From an uncultured Flavihumibacter sp. (GTDB lineage Bacteria; Bacteroidota; Bacteroidia; Chitinophagales; Chitinophagaceae), in assembly GCA_902168225.1 (NCBI GenBank), contig CABHOW010000085.1, positions 1 through 45,054 on the forward strand: a DNA stretch of 45,054 nucleotides, given 5' to 3'. A model generated the notes under the pieces. That model saw only the letters and a program-made list of their open reading frames with translations, was not told where the DNA came from and ran no database searches. Below, one piece after another: positions 9,646 to 18,904 of the stretch. How positions within the stretch are numbered: the stretch's first letter is position 1; the number at the start of each line of letters is the position of its first letter. Both the position numbers and the translations under genes were made by a program.

Positions 9646-9653
9646 AGCTTCTT

Positions 9654-9704
9654 AGCGACTTTGCGTTTAAATAATGAACGCGAAGACGCGAAGTCGCAAA
9701 GAAA
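9654..9704 (+). repeat. 51-bp intergenic repeat, copy 1
   Basis: 47 of 51 bases match the inverse of 37419-37469. The core is TTTGCGTTTAAATAATGAAC followed by AAGACGCGAAG. It lies between the kinase and the acylase gene, next to palindromic copy B. No coding capacity. Confidence 0.75.
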
Positions 9705-9716
9705 GAATAAATAATT

Positions 9717-11900
9717 ATGAAAAGAGTTTTTTTAGCCTTAACGATTTTACTTGCAACAACTACAATAGCCCAAAGCCCTGCGGAGATAGCCCGCTGGAAC
9801 GCAGAAGCTAAAAGAGTAACTATTATTCGCGATGTATATGGGGTTCCACATATATATGGAAAAACAGATGCCGATGCAGTTTTTGGCTTGCTCTATACAC
9901 AGTGCGAAGAAAATTTTGATAGGGTAGAGCGGAACTATCTAGAAATGCTGGGAAGAAGAGCAGAGATGGAAGGAGAGCAAGTGTTGTACAACGATTTGTT
10001 AATGCGTTTGATTGCTGATAGCAACGATGCAAAAAAAGATTATGCCCGTGCTCCAATATGGCTTAAAAAATTACTCAATGCCCATGCAGATGCTATCAAT
10101 TTTTACTTATACAAACATCCTGAAACTAAACCGGCTGTTCTTACTCATTTTGAGCCCTGGTTTCATTTGATGTATACCGATGGTAGTGTTTCTGCTACTA
10201 GTACAGGTGGGGCATCAGTAGGGGAAATCAAACAATTCTATGAAAATAAAAATAATAACGCCACTGCGTATATAGATTTTGAGAAAGATATTGAAGATAG
10301 AGGATCTAATGGCTTCGCTATTGCGCCATCAAAAAGTAAAACTGGTAATGCCATGTTATACATTAATCCGCATGTACCTTTTTATTTTCGAAGTGAGGCA
10401 CAAGTGGTAAGTGAAGAAGGATTGAATGCCTACGGAGCAGCTACCTGGGGGCAATTATTTATTTATCAAGGATTTAACCAAAACCTAGGTTGGATGCATA
10501 CTTCCGGCTATACCGATGTAGCAGATCTGTATGAGGAAGAATTAAAAGAAACCGCTAATGGATGGGTGTACCGTTACGAAGGCAAGGCACTGCCTGTTAA
10601 AACAAAACCAATAACTATTTTCTATAAGAAAAACGGACAAATACTTTCCAAATCATTTACAGGATTATACACACACCACGGACCCATAGTTGCTAAACGA
10701 AAAAATAAGTGGTTAAGTTTAAAAGAATATAATCGATCTCTGAAAGCATTGATTCAATCTTTTCAAACTACAAAAGCAAAAAATTATACGGCATATAGTA
10801 ATGTTATGAAAGGGTTATCTAATACAACTAACAATACCGTTTATGCTGATAACAAAGGAAATATAGCTTACTGGCATGGTAATTTTGTTCCTAAGCGAGA
10901 TACCTCATATAATTGGGCTTTGCCGGTAGATGGTACTATTGCAGCTACAGAATGGAAGGGAGTTCATCCTTTGGAAGAAACTGTTCAATTACTCAATCCT
11001 GCAACCGGGTGGATACAAAACTGTAATGCAACTCCCTTCACTGCTGCAGGGGAAAGTAGCCCCGACAAGAGCAAGTATCCGCATTATATGGCCCCCGACG
11101 GTCAAAATGCGCGAGGTATTAATGCAGCACGTTTATTACGTAATAGTGGCAAATTGAATATAGATGATGTTGTGGCAATTGGATACAATCGTTATTTATC
11201 TGCTTTTGATTATTTATTTCCTACTTTATTTAAAGCTTATGATGAAACTAAAGATGCAGATATCAAGGCTTCATTACAAAAGCCTATTGAGCTATTAAAA
11301 GCTTGGGATAAAATATCAGATACGAATTCGATAGCAACAACTTTAGCCATTGATTGGGCTGCACAGATGAATACATTGATACCTAGAGCCCAAACACAAG
11401 AAGAGAATACAGAAGTAATTGGTAGGCTTGAAAATATAGCTGCCGCTGTTAGTCTTGAGTTACAACTAAAGACTTTACAAGAAGTTATAAACGCATTAAA
11501 AAAGAAATATAGTTTTTGGGAAGTACCTTGGGGTACTATTAACCGGTATCAACGCCTCACAGGTAAGTTCGATGAGCGATATGATGATACGAAGCAGAGT
11601 TTTGCTGTGGCGCTAAGTTCCTCGAGAAACGGATCTCTGCCTGCTTTTGAAAGTAGAAGTTTTGATGGAACAAAGGGCAGATATGGTTATTCAGGAAATA
11701 GCTTTATTGCCATTGTTGAATTTGGTCCAAAAGTAAAAGCAAAAACAATTGTTACCGGTGGGCATAGCAATAATCCAAAGTCGCCTCATTTCACTGATCA
11801 AGCAGCCGGCTACATTAATGGTAAGTTTAAAGAAGTATTTTTTTACAAGGAAGATGTAATCAAGAATAAGGAAGTAGTATATCATCCGGGGGAGAAATAG
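9717..11900 (+). CDS. Secreted penicillin-acylase-family Ntn hydrolase (peptidase S45 / AHL-acylase-like)
   Basis: A 727-residue precursor of the Ntn-hydrolase type, exported by a signal peptide (MKRVFLALTILLATTTIAQ). It should self-cleave into alpha and beta chains: the beta chain begins at Ser197 in EDRG-SNGFAIAPSKS, and this Ser is both nucleophile and N-terminus. The alpha part carries the family start RDVYGVPHIYGKTDADAVFGLLY and the AEMEGE segment. The beta part keeps NPHVPFYF and the HHGPIVA strand, and ends in a GGHSNNPKSPHFTDQ motif. The reaction is hydrolysis of an amide in an acylated substrate such as an acyl-homoserine lactone, beta-lactam or N-acyl amino acid; the natural substrate is unknown. 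It follows the kinase after 85 bp of repeat DNA, so its promoter must lie in that repeat-rich gap. Confidence 0.88.
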   Translation: MKRVFLALTILLATTTIAQSPAEIARWNAEAKRVTIIRDVYGVPHIYGKTDADAVFGLLYTQCEENFDRVERNYLEMLGRRAEMEGEQVLYNDLLMRLIADSNDAKKDYARAPIWLKKLLNAHADAINFYLYKHPETKPAVLTHFEPWFHLMYTDGSVSATSTGGASVGEIKQFYENKNNNATAYIDFEKDIEDRGSNGFAIAPSKSKTGNAMLYINPHVPFYFRSEAQVVSEEGLNAYGAATWGQLFIYQGFNQNLGWMHTSGYTDVADLYEEELKETANGWVYRYEGKALPVKTKPITIFYKKNGQILSKSFTGLYTHHGPIVAKRKNKWLSLKEYNRSLKALIQSFQTTKAKNYTAYSNVMKGLSNTTNNTVYADNKGNIAYWHGNFVPKRDTSYNWALPVDGTIAATEWKGVHPLEETVQLLNPATGWIQNCNATPFTAAGESSPDKSKYPHYMAPDGQNARGINAARLLRNSGKLNIDDVVAIGYNRYLSAFDYLFPTLFKAYDETKDADIKASLQKPIELLKAWDKISDTNSIATTLAIDWAAQMNTLIPRAQTQEENTEVIGRLENIAAAVSLELQLKTLQEVINALKKKYSFWEVPWGTINRYQRLTGKFDERYDDTKQSFAVALSSSRNGSLPAFESRSFDGTKGRYGYSGNSFIAIVEFGPKVKAKTIVTGGHSNNPKSPHFTDQAAGYINGKFKEVFFYKEDVIKNKEVVYHPGEK

Positions 11901-11979
11901 CCAGTCATTAATGGTCAATGCTCGATAGTTTATAGTTAAGGGGTACGACGAAGAGAATTTATGATAACTTATATAGCAT

Positions 11980-12819
11980 ATGCAACCTTTAATTCATAAA
12001 ATTTTCGAGTCGGATTTTTTTGAACTCATCAACTTTCAGTGTCAATGTAATATTTGTGCCGAATCTAAAAGGGTATATAATCATAAGTTTTCAATTAGTT
12101 TTATTTCAAGAGGTAATTTTTACTATCATACTTTCTGTGAACAACTCGATGCCTATACCGGTTATGCATTAATTAGTAAACCTGATTATGAGTACCGTGT
12201 AACACACCCTACTGAGGAGGCTGACGAATGTAGTGTTTTCAGCTTTTCCCTTGATTTTTATAAATCACTAGAAGAACAGCTGCCCTATAACACTAAATGG
12301 TTTTTCAACAATAAGGATATTCAAAGTATGCTCATAAAACTTACTCCCGAAATTGAGTATTTGCATAAGGTTTGTATCCATGCAATAGAAAATAATATGC
12401 CTGCATTATATGTAGATGCGTTAGTAATAGAAATAGTTCAACAGCTTTTGCAATCCCTGAACCGGGAAACAACTCAAATAATTGTTTCAGATCGACTTAA
12501 GAAAAGTCATATCATTACCATTGAATTGGCTAAAAATTATATTTTGCAGAACTTTACTACTGATATATCATTAAAAGATATTGCAGCCCATAGTTTTGTA
12601 AGCCCCTTTCATTTCAGCCGGATCTTTAAAACCATTACAGGTACTAGTCCATATAACTATTTGCAAACTATCCGCTTAGCACAGGCTTCACTACTTTTAA
12701 AATCAAATAAAACAATAGCCGAAGCTGCATTCGCTTCAGGTTTCAACAGGCTCGATTATTTCTCTGCGGCCTTTAAACAAAAATATAAAGTATCCCCTTC
12801 TTCATTCAGTAAAAAATAG
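11980..12819 (+). CDS. AraC/XylS-family transcriptional regulator
   Basis: 279 residues. The N-terminal half looks like a small cupin-type sensing domain (SISFISRGNFYYHTF, YALISKPDYEYRV). The C-terminal 100 residues hold the two AraC helix-turn-helix units: DISLKDIAAHSFVSPFHFSR and TIAEAAFASGFNRLDYFSAA, ending in the usual FKQKYKVSPSSF. It probably senses a small ligand and activates nearby or unlinked genes. The M24-like gene 72 bp downstream on the same strand is the most obvious candidate target or partner. The 79-bp gap upstream has no clear promoter that I can name. Confidence 0.88.
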   Translation: MQPLIHKIFESDFFELINFQCQCNICAESKRVYNHKFSISFISRGNFYYHTFCEQLDAYTGYALISKPDYEYRVTHPTEEADECSVFSFSLDFYKSLEEQLPYNTKWFFNNKDIQSMLIKLTPEIEYLHKVCIHAIENNMPALYVDALVIEIVQQLLQSLNRETTQIIVSDRLKKSHIITIELAKNYILQNFTTDISLKDIAAHSFVSPFHFSRIFKTITGTSPYNYLQTIRLAQASLLLKSNKTIAEAAFASGFNRLDYFSAAFKQKYKVSPSSFSKK

Positions 12820-12891
12820 CGGGTAAAAAAGCAAGATTTCTCAAGATGGTATAATTCTCAAATGATAGCTTTAACTGCTCAATTAGTATAA

Positions 12892-13581
12892 ATGAATGAA
12901 GTTAAATTGCAACTTTTTGCAGCCGAGCAAAAAGCCAAGGCGTTATTTGAAGCAATAGAAGAAAAAGGATTAATTATTGCAGGTAAATCGGAAGAACAGC
13001 TTTGTAATGAAATTATAGAGATTGCAAAAAATGATTTCGGTGCAGAAAATCATTGGGGCAAAAAAATAGTAAGGGCGGGTATTAACACTTTGGAACCATA
13101 TACGGCTGATCCTGAAAACTTGATCTTACAAGATGGCGATATAGTATTTTTTGATTTCCATCCGGTTTTTAACGGATGGGAAGCAGATTTAGGCAGAACC
13201 TATGTTTTAGGAAATGACCCTTTAAAACAAAAAATAAAAGCTGATATTCAAGCCGCTTGGCTAGAAGGAAACGAATGGTATTGGAAGCAGAACAGCCTTA
13301 CCGGTGCTAAGTTTTTTGAATACGCTGTAAGTTTGGCAAACAAATATGGGTATGAATTCGGCAATGCCATTGCAGGCCATATCATAGGTAAATATCCCCA
13401 CGAACAACCTGATGATCCCAATGATTTATGCTTAGATGTACATCCCGATAATAATTCAGACATTTTGCAATTAGATAAATTCGGTAATGAGCGGCACTGG
13501 ATTTTAGAACTACACTTCGTAGATAAAAAAAATAAAATCGGTGCCTTTTACGAGCAACTGTTGATAAAAGAGATTTATTAA
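12892..13581 (+). CDS. M24-family metallopeptidase-like protein (prolidase/aminopeptidase fold)
   Basis: 229 residues covering only the pita-bread catalytic domain, shorter than full prolidases. The five expected dimetal ligands can be placed: Asp88 (FFDFHP), Asp99 (EADLGRT), His163 (AGHIIG), Glu206 (ILELHF) and Glu221 (FYEQLL). All are present, so it may be an active metal-dependent aminopeptidase or a creatinase-type hydrolase. No signal peptide, so cytoplasmic. It follows the AraC regulator with 72 bp between and is the last gene before a converging operon. True substrate not determinable. Confidence 0.82.
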   Translation: MNEVKLQLFAAEQKAKALFEAIEEKGLIIAGKSEEQLCNEIIEIAKNDFGAENHWGKKIVRAGINTLEPYTADPENLILQDGDIVFFDFHPVFNGWEADLGRTYVLGNDPLKQKIKADIQAAWLEGNEWYWKQNSLTGAKFFEYAVSLANKYGYEFGNAIAGHIIGKYPHEQPDDPNDLCLDVHPDNNSDILQLDKFGNERHWILELHFVDKKNKIGAFYEQLLIKEIY

Positions 13582-13694
13582 TACTATTGGCACAATTTTT
13601 TTTGTCTCTCTTTATAAACGTACAGAATCAAATGGTATGCGATATAAAAGTAATACTCGATTGGTGAATATAGAAAGTGCCTTGGGGCCACTAG

Positions 13695-14237
13695 TTATGG
13701 GAGAGAGTTAATGACTTTGCCAAATTTTTCTCGGAATACTCCTTGTTGCCCACTACCCGGGAAAGGTAATCGTTCGTTAATTACGTTATAGTGTAGCAAC
13801 TTTAACTGAGGATAGCAGATATCATAAACATTAGCTTTTATAAGTATAATGGGTGTTTGCTTAGTAATCGCTTTTTCAATACGTAGTAGCAAATGAGGAA
13901 AAGATGCTTCATAAGATTCACCGGTAACTTCAACTGGTACTTCCGCTAAATCCATCAACCAAAAACCATCCTCTTTAAATTTATGCAAAAGCTGTTCTTT
14001 TAAAAGAGGGTCTCTTTTCTGTTTTAAATATTGCTCTTTATCCTTAGGATATAAAACAGCCATGATTTCCAGAAACAAAGCATCTTGTTTAGGAACATCT
14101 TCAAAATAAAAATCTTTATCCAAACTGCAGGAAGGGGCTTCTGTTATAAGCAAGGCCTTAATTTCACGCGGTTTGTATTTGTTACGTGCTGTTGTATATC
14201 TCGATCTTAATGCCTCTATGTTCGTTTGGTCTGTCAT
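13695..14237 (-). CDS. Unknown protein, possibly uracil-DNA-glycosylase superfamily fold
   Basis: 180 residues, no signal peptide or membrane segment. Two blocks recall the UDG-like superfold: an early strand-loop [19 protein letters not shown], like the GEAP loop, and a late loop [17 protein letters not shown] in the place of the second active-site loop. The match is weak and no catalytic residue is assured. The start ATG overlaps the TGA stop of cysS (ATGA, 14234-14237), so it is translated by coupling and is the last gene of the rlmD-cysS unit. A role in nucleic-acid or nucleotide handling would fit, but this is inference. Confidence 0.7.
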   Translation of the reverse strand: MTDQTNIEALRSRYTTARNKYKPREIKALLITEAPSCSLDKDFYFEDVPKQDALFLEIMAVLYPKDKEQYLKQKRDPLLKEQLLHKFKEDGFWLMDLAEVPVEVTGESYEASFPHLLLRIEKAITKQTPIILIKANVYDICYPQLKLLHYNVINERLPFPGSGQQGVFREKFGKVINSLP

Positions 14238-15736
14238 ATTGTGTAACTTACTCCTCCATCTTTTTCATCTTTGAGCTGAACGCCAAGGGCAGCAAGCTCA
14301 TTGCGAATTTTATCGGAGGTTACAAAATCTTTACGTTGCTTGGCTTCTTTCCGAATATTGATGAGCAATTGGAGTACCCCTTCCAACTTATTATTATCGG
14401 CTGTTTTTGTAGTTACCAGCCCGAATATATCGGTAATAAAGGCTTTGAGCTGTTCTTTTAATAAGGAAACAGTAGCTGCAGAAAGCGCATGCTTAGCTAT
14501 ATGTTTATCTTTTATAGCGTTGATAATAGGAACAATTTCAAAAATATTGGCAATTACTTTAGCCGTATTCAAATCGTCGTTCATAAACTCAGTAAACTCA
14601 TTCACGAGTTTTGTGAGCTTTTCATTGAGGGTAGTATCTGTTCCAACAATAGCTTCCACAAAATCTTCCTGCATAAACCAATCATAGGCTTCCATCAGCC
14701 TGCGCAACGCTTTTTCACTGCCTTGTAGGGCGTCGTTACTAAAATCGAGTGTGCTACGGTATTGCGATTGTAAAATAAAAAAGCGAATCGTAGAAGGCGC
14801 ATAAGCCTGTGTGAGCATGGGGTGGTTACCGCTGAACAGTTCACTCAGTTTAATCACATTACCATAACTCTTACCCATTTTTTTTCCATTAATGGTAATC
14901 ATATTATTGTGTAACCAATAACGTGCGGGTAATTTATGATTGCAAACTGTGCTCTGTGCTATTTCACACTCATGATGTGGAAATTGTAAATCCATTCCAC
15001 CACCATGTATATCAAATTCCTCTCCTAAATATTTAGTAGCCATCGCCGAACACTCAATATGCCATCCCGGGAAGCCTTCGCCCCATGGGCTTTGCCAGCG
15101 CATAATGTGTTCGGGAGGAGCTTTTTTCCAAAGTGCAAAATCACTTTTGTTACGCTTCTCATCTTGGTTATCGAGCTCGCGGGTTGTATCGAGTTGGTCG
15201 TCTAATATCCTTCCACTTAAAATACCGTAAGGTTGACCTTTAACAGAAAAATCGGTATTATACTTTTCAACATCAAAATAAACAGAGCCATTTGCTTCAT
15301 AAGCATATCCATCTTTAATGATGTTTTTAATCATTTCAATTTGCTCTACAATATGGCCTGTTGCAGTTGGCTCAATACTTGGCGGGAGATTATTAAACTG
15401 TGTCATTCCCCAATGGAAGAGATTAGTGTATTTCTGCACCAGCTCCATGGGCTCTAGCTTTTCTAAAATGGCTTTCTTGGTAATTTTATCTTCCGCCTCG
15501 CGACCCTCTTCTTCAAAATGTCCGGCATCAGTAATATTCCGCACATAACGCACTTTATACCCAAGATGCATAAGGTAGCGGTATACTACATCAAAGGTAA
15601 TGAAGGGGCGGGCATGACCTAAATGACTTTCGCCGCTTACGGTTGGTCCGCATACATACATACCCACATAAGGGGTATTAATAGGTTCAAAAACTTCTTT
15701 TTTCCGGGTAAGTGAGTTATATACTTTGAGCGCCAT
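14234..15736 (-). CDS. cysS: Cysteinyl-tRNA synthetase
   Basis: 500 residues; charges tRNA-Cys with cysteine in the cytoplasm. Class I signatures are clear: the HIGH-type motif SHLGHARPF (residues 38-45) and the KMSKS-type motif KKMGKSYGN, with Gly as often seen in this phylum. Zinc ligands are visible in MYVCGPTV (Cys29), HIECSAM and [11 protein letters not shown]. The C-terminal helical tRNA-binding part and small end domain ([24 protein letters not shown]) are complete. Only 15 bp separate it from the upstream EEP gene, so cysS is co-transcribed with rhomboid and EEP membrane proteins. That is not a usual partner set. Confidence 0.97.
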   Translation of the reverse strand: MALKVYNSLTRKKEVFEPINTPYVGMYVCGPTVSGESHLGHARPFITFDVVYRYLMHLGYKVRYVRNITDAGHFEEEGREAEDKITKKAILEKLEPMELVQKYTNLFHWGMTQFNNLPPSIEPTATGHIVEQIEMIKNIIKDGYAYEANGSVYFDVEKYNTDFSVKGQPYGILSGRILDDQLDTTRELDNQDEKRNKSDFALWKKAPPEHIMRWQSPWGEGFPGWHIECSAMATKYLGEEFDIHGGGMDLQFPHHECEIAQSTVCNHKLPARYWLHNNMITINGKKMGKSYGNVIKLSELFSGNHPMLTQAYAPSTIRFFILQSQYRSTLDFSNDALQGSEKALRRLMEAYDWFMQEDFVEAIVGTDTTLNEKLTKLVNEFTEFMNDDLNTAKVIANIFEIVPIINAIKDKHIAKHALSAATVSLLKEQLKAFITDIFGLVTTKTADNNKLEGVLQLLINIRKEAKQRKDFVTSDKIRNELAALGVQLKDEKDGGVSYTI

Positions 15737-15751
15737 TGGCGCGAAATTATT

Positions 15752-16855
15752 TTATTTTTTCAAACGAAGGTCGGAAAGCAGCATAATATGATCACTTAAA
15801 AAAGGATCTACCAGCTCAAATTGCTTTACATCAAAGTTTTTATCGGGTAAAATATAATCAATTCGCAGGGTTGGGGCTAGGGAAATAAAGGTTCTACCAA
15901 TGCCAAAACCCCTTTCCAGAAAGGCATCTTGCCTATTTCCACGAATGTTAAAATAGGTATAAGAGTTGGGTACATCATTAAAATCGCCGCAAATAAGGTT
16001 AGGATAATAACAGGTATCTAATACTTTTCTTACCAAATCTACCTGAATCCCTCTTTTCTGATAAGCGGCTTTCATTTTACGAATAAGCCCTTTAGAAACA
16101 GAAATCGACTCTGTTTGCGGGTCTTTGATCTTTTCTATATCATCATAATCTTGCTTTTTAAATTTAAAAGATTGCAGATGTGTGGTATAAATGCGAATAG
16201 TATCGTAGCCTTTGAGTATATCAGCAAAGATTACGCTTTCAGCACCTGCAAAATCGGTTTTACCGGTAGCAACAATGGGGTATCGTGAGAAAATTATGGA
16301 GCCGGATTGGTAGTTATTACCATTCAGATTATGATCTGCTGAAAAATAATAGTAAGGGTGTGTTTTAGAAAAAAGGATAATATTATTTTCATTGGCAGCC
16401 GTATTAAATTCTTGCAGGCAAATAATATCTGGGTTATAATTCAGTATACTATTGGCAATTTCCACTCTTACCGGAATGATATTTTTTTTATGCTTACTGA
16501 TACCATTAAAACTTTGTACGTTCCAGTCAATTAAACGAAAAGTATTATTGGGTTTTATTTTAGTAATAGTACTAAAACCGGTCCACGCAAAAGCTACCGG
16601 TATTTGTTTATACCCAATGCATAAAACGAGTAATGAAATACTTGCCCATACCGGCCTGCTTACTAACCAGAATAATAAAAAGAAAAGGAGTATTACAATT
16701 AAATAAGGAGTTATAAGTGGGAGAAAACCGTGCATCCACCATGAAGCGGGATTAATAAAAGGGGAGCAAGCGGCCAATAGAAAAATCAATCCACAGAGAA
16801 TATTGATGGAGATGATAAAAGTTTTGGATGTTTTTCTTAGCCAATGCTTAGCCAT
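15752..16855 (-). CDS. Membrane-anchored endonuclease/exonuclease/phosphatase-fold protein (EEP paralogue 1)
   Basis: 367 residues: three hydrophobic helices (about 12-30, 45-66, 68-90) then an EEP domain from about residue 105. Catalytic positions are intact: Asn112 (DWNVQSF), Glu149 (CLQEF), His226 (TTHLQS), Asp291/Asn293 (GDFNDVP), Asp333 (RIDYIL) and the Asp355-His356 pair. Three helices with N-in topology would place the enzyme on the periplasmic face. VanJ, an actinobacterial EEP protein with N-terminal helices linked to teicoplanin resistance and polyprenyl-diphosphate hydrolysis, has a similar layout, so a lipid-phosphate substrate is one idea. A nuclease or sphingomyelinase-type role is the alternative. 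The tandem paralogue lies 18 bp upstream. Confidence 0.85.
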   Translation of the reverse strand: MAKHWLRKTSKTFIISINILCGLIFLLAACSPFINPASWWMHGFLPLITPYLIVILLFFLLFWLVSRPVWASISLLVLCIGYKQIPVAFAWTGFSTITKIKPNNTFRLIDWNVQSFNGISKHKKNIIPVRVEIANSILNYNPDIICLQEFNTAANENNIILFSKTHPYYYFSADHNLNGNNYQSGSIIFSRYPIVATGKTDFAGAESVIFADILKGYDTIRIYTTHLQSFKFKKQDYDDIEKIKDPQTESISVSKGLIRKMKAAYQKRGIQVDLVRKVLDTCYYPNLICGDFNDVPNSYTYFNIRGNRQDAFLERGFGIGRTFISLAPTLRIDYILPDKNFDVKQFELVDPFLSDHIMLLSDLRLKK

Positions 16856-16873
16856 CTCTAAAAATACAAAAAA

Positions 16874-17968
16874 TTACTGCTTACTAGATAGATCGGTAAT
16901 AATTGGGTAATGATCTGATAAGCGTAAACGAGGTGAATGATATTGTACAGTATGCACACTTGAACTAGTGAGCACAACATCAATACGTAGCGTTGGTAAA
17001 ATACGCGAGTAAGTGCCTCCCCATCCAAAACCTTTTTCAAGAAAAGCATCTTTTGTATATGCTGTTAATAAAGAATAAGGGTACCCGGCAGGAACACCAT
17101 TTAAATCGGCACAAAAAATAAAAGGCTTTTTTTGTTGTTTAAAAATTTGTTCGATTTGATTTGCTTGCGCTGAATGTATTTTATCGAAATAAGCCAACCT
17201 TTCGATGCGGGATGAATGAAGTAAAAAAGCGGTATCTTCTTTCATATAATCGAGATACCCAATATTATCTGATGCAAGTTTTTTTGGGGCCAACAACATG
17301 GAACGCAGATGTGCATTGAATAGCCGAAGAGGCCGATGATTGAATAGGATATCTGCATAAGCAATACTCTCAGCATATTTTTTATCGGTGAAACGTATGT
17401 GCCCGCTATCTTGTATTTGAATCTTTGAAAAAATAGCCGTTCCGTAATCTTTACCGTCTTCACTAAAATAATAGTAGGGATAGCCTAGTGAATCACGAAT
17501 AAAAGCTATATTATCATGCTTATTTCGAAGGCGTAAGTGGGTGAAATCTTGTAAGCAAAGTACATCTGCTTTTGTGCTCCTTAAAAAAGCAATCGCAAGC
17601 TCATGACGCTCATCCCAGGTTTTTTCTGTCCATAATGCTTTAAAAATAAAATTATCTATATTCCAACTGAGAATCCGTAAATTCTGACTTTGTTTTTGTT
17701 CTTTAAATGTGTTGGGGAAATGAAAGGCGAAACTCGATCTAGTATTTTCATACCCTAATGGCAAAACTAATAAGAGCAATAACCATTTTTTGGAATGTAC
17801 AAATGCTGTAACTAAAATGAAGATCAGCAGCGTTATTTGCAGTACGGCAAACCCAAGTGCTAAATAACTGATACCGTTCCACGATGTGGGATGAATATAA
17901 TGTGTAAAGCAAGCAGGGATGTAAAGTGCCGCTAAAATAATCGTAATAATTGATAGTATCTTATTCAT
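16874..17968 (-). CDS. Membrane-anchored EEP-fold protein (EEP paralogue 2)
   Basis: 364 residues with the same layout as its downstream neighbour: three N-terminal helices (about 4-22, 33-57, 61-73) and an EEP domain from about residue 97. Most active-site positions hold: Asn103 (SWNIDNF), His220 (NAHLRS), Asp288/Asn290 (ADLNGVP), Asp330 (RIDVVL), Asp352-His353. The metal-binding Glu is Asp141 (LCLQDF), one carbon shorter than in paralogue 1. Activity is possible but may be altered. The start codon overlaps the stop of the rhomboid-like gene by one base (TAATG). The pair looks like an old local duplication, since identity is low outside the motifs. Confidence 0.82.
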   Translation of the reverse strand: MNKILSIITIILAALYIPACFTHYIHPTSWNGISYLALGFAVLQITLLIFILVTAFVHSKKWLLLLLVLPLGYENTRSSFAFHFPNTFKEQKQSQNLRILSWNIDNFIFKALWTEKTWDERHELAIAFLRSTKADVLCLQDFTHLRLRNKHDNIAFIRDSLGYPYYYFSEDGKDYGTAIFSKIQIQDSGHIRFTDKKYAESIAYADILFNHRPLRLFNAHLRSMLLAPKKLASDNIGYLDYMKEDTAFLLHSSRIERLAYFDKIHSAQANQIEQIFKQQKKPFIFCADLNGVPAGYPYSLLTAYTKDAFLEKGFGWGGTYSRILPTLRIDVVLTSSSVHTVQYHSPRLRLSDHYPIITDLSSKQ

Positions 17969-18903
17969 TATAGTGCTTCTTCATCGTCACTACCACTAGC
18001 TCTTTTCAAAAATGCTTTTTCATCATCACTCAAAAAAGCATATCCATGTTGATTGATTTTATCTAGAATAGCATCTAATTTTTGTTGTGTAACATTTGCT
18101 ATTTTCTCGTAAGGTTTACGGTTGGTTCTGTAGAAATGCTTTTCTGCATAACTTTTTTTTGCGTGCTTTTTTTCCGGACTAAACAAATCGTCGAGCCAAT
18201 TGGCAAATTGAAGCATCCAACTGCCCCAGTCATTCCCTTTTTGTAATTGTTTAATGAACATAAAACCAAAAGCACCTCCGGCAAGATGAGCAGCTGCAAC
18301 ACCACCATTATCGCTGGCCAGAGTAGCAAAATCTATGGCAACAAATATGAGTGTAAGTACCCATAATGGAATACCGCCATTGATAAGCGGAAATAGCCTA
18401 TAGTCGGGGGCTAATGTAGTGGTAGCTACAGCAATGGTCATTACAGCGGCACCGCCACCCATAAAAGGGGCTGTTATAGCGATATTTCTTTCTAATACCG
18501 GAAATAGATTATTGCATGTTACAAATACGAGCGCACCAATAAAGCCGCCATATAAATAAAGCGGGATCAATCGGCTATTACCCGCAAGGTCTTGCAGTAT
18601 ATAGCCAAAAGCCCAAAGCCATAGAACGGTAGAAATTAGATGCCACACGCTACTATGCATAAACATGGCGGTGATGAAGGTCCATGGTCGCGAAAAAAAA
18701 GTATCCGGTACAGGTGAGAGTACAAACCAGTTAAATACTTGGCGATAAAAAAATTCTATAGGTGTATCTGTTAAAAAATAGAATACTTTGATAGAAGCAA
18801 AAATGAGGAATAGAAGGGTATTTACTGCAAACAATAGCACCAGGTTATTGTTGTCTTGCCCTAATAAAATACGTCTTGTTGATTTGTAAGAATCGAAAGC
18901 CAT
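17968..18903 (-). CDS. Rhomboid-family membrane protein lacking the catalytic serine
   Basis: 311 residues with six or more membrane segments and the rhomboid layout: FMHSSVWHLISTVLWLWAFG for TM2 and AAHLAGGAFGFMF with His206 for TM6. In the TM4 active-site motif, where the neighbouring rhomboid has GASG, this protein reads M-G-G-G-A-A. The Ser position is Gly151 (GGT, 18451-18453), one base from AGT. It should therefore be proteolytically dead, like pseudo-rhomboids that bind clients instead of cutting them, unless the base is wrong. A soluble C-terminal tail of about 85 residues carries charged helices (KKHAKKSYAEKHFYRTNRK) and ends in an acidic SDDEEAL tail. It starts 1 bp after the active paralogue's stop. 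Confidence 0.83.
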   Translation of the reverse strand: MAFDSYKSTRRILLGQDNNNLVLLFAVNTLLFLIFASIKVFYFLTDTPIEFFYRQVFNWFVLSPVPDTFFSRPWTFITAMFMHSSVWHLISTVLWLWAFGYILQDLAGNSRLIPLYLYGGFIGALVFVTCNNLFPVLERNIAITAPFMGGGAAVMTIAVATTTLAPDYRLFPLINGGIPLWVLTLIFVAIDFATLASDNGGVAAAHLAGGAFGFMFIKQLQKGNDWGSWMLQFANWLDDLFSPEKKHAKKSYAEKHFYRTNRKPYEKIANVTQQKLDAILDKINQHGYAFLSDDEKAFLKRASGSDDEEAL

Positions 18904-18904
18904 A

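Noticed and set aside
13582..13694. Short rightward open frame in the gap (MRYKSNTRLVNIESALG...) that looks gene-like
   Set aside because: About 24 codons after its ATG, no recognisable domain, and not clearly distinct from chance. It could be a gene remnant, but nothing supports that.
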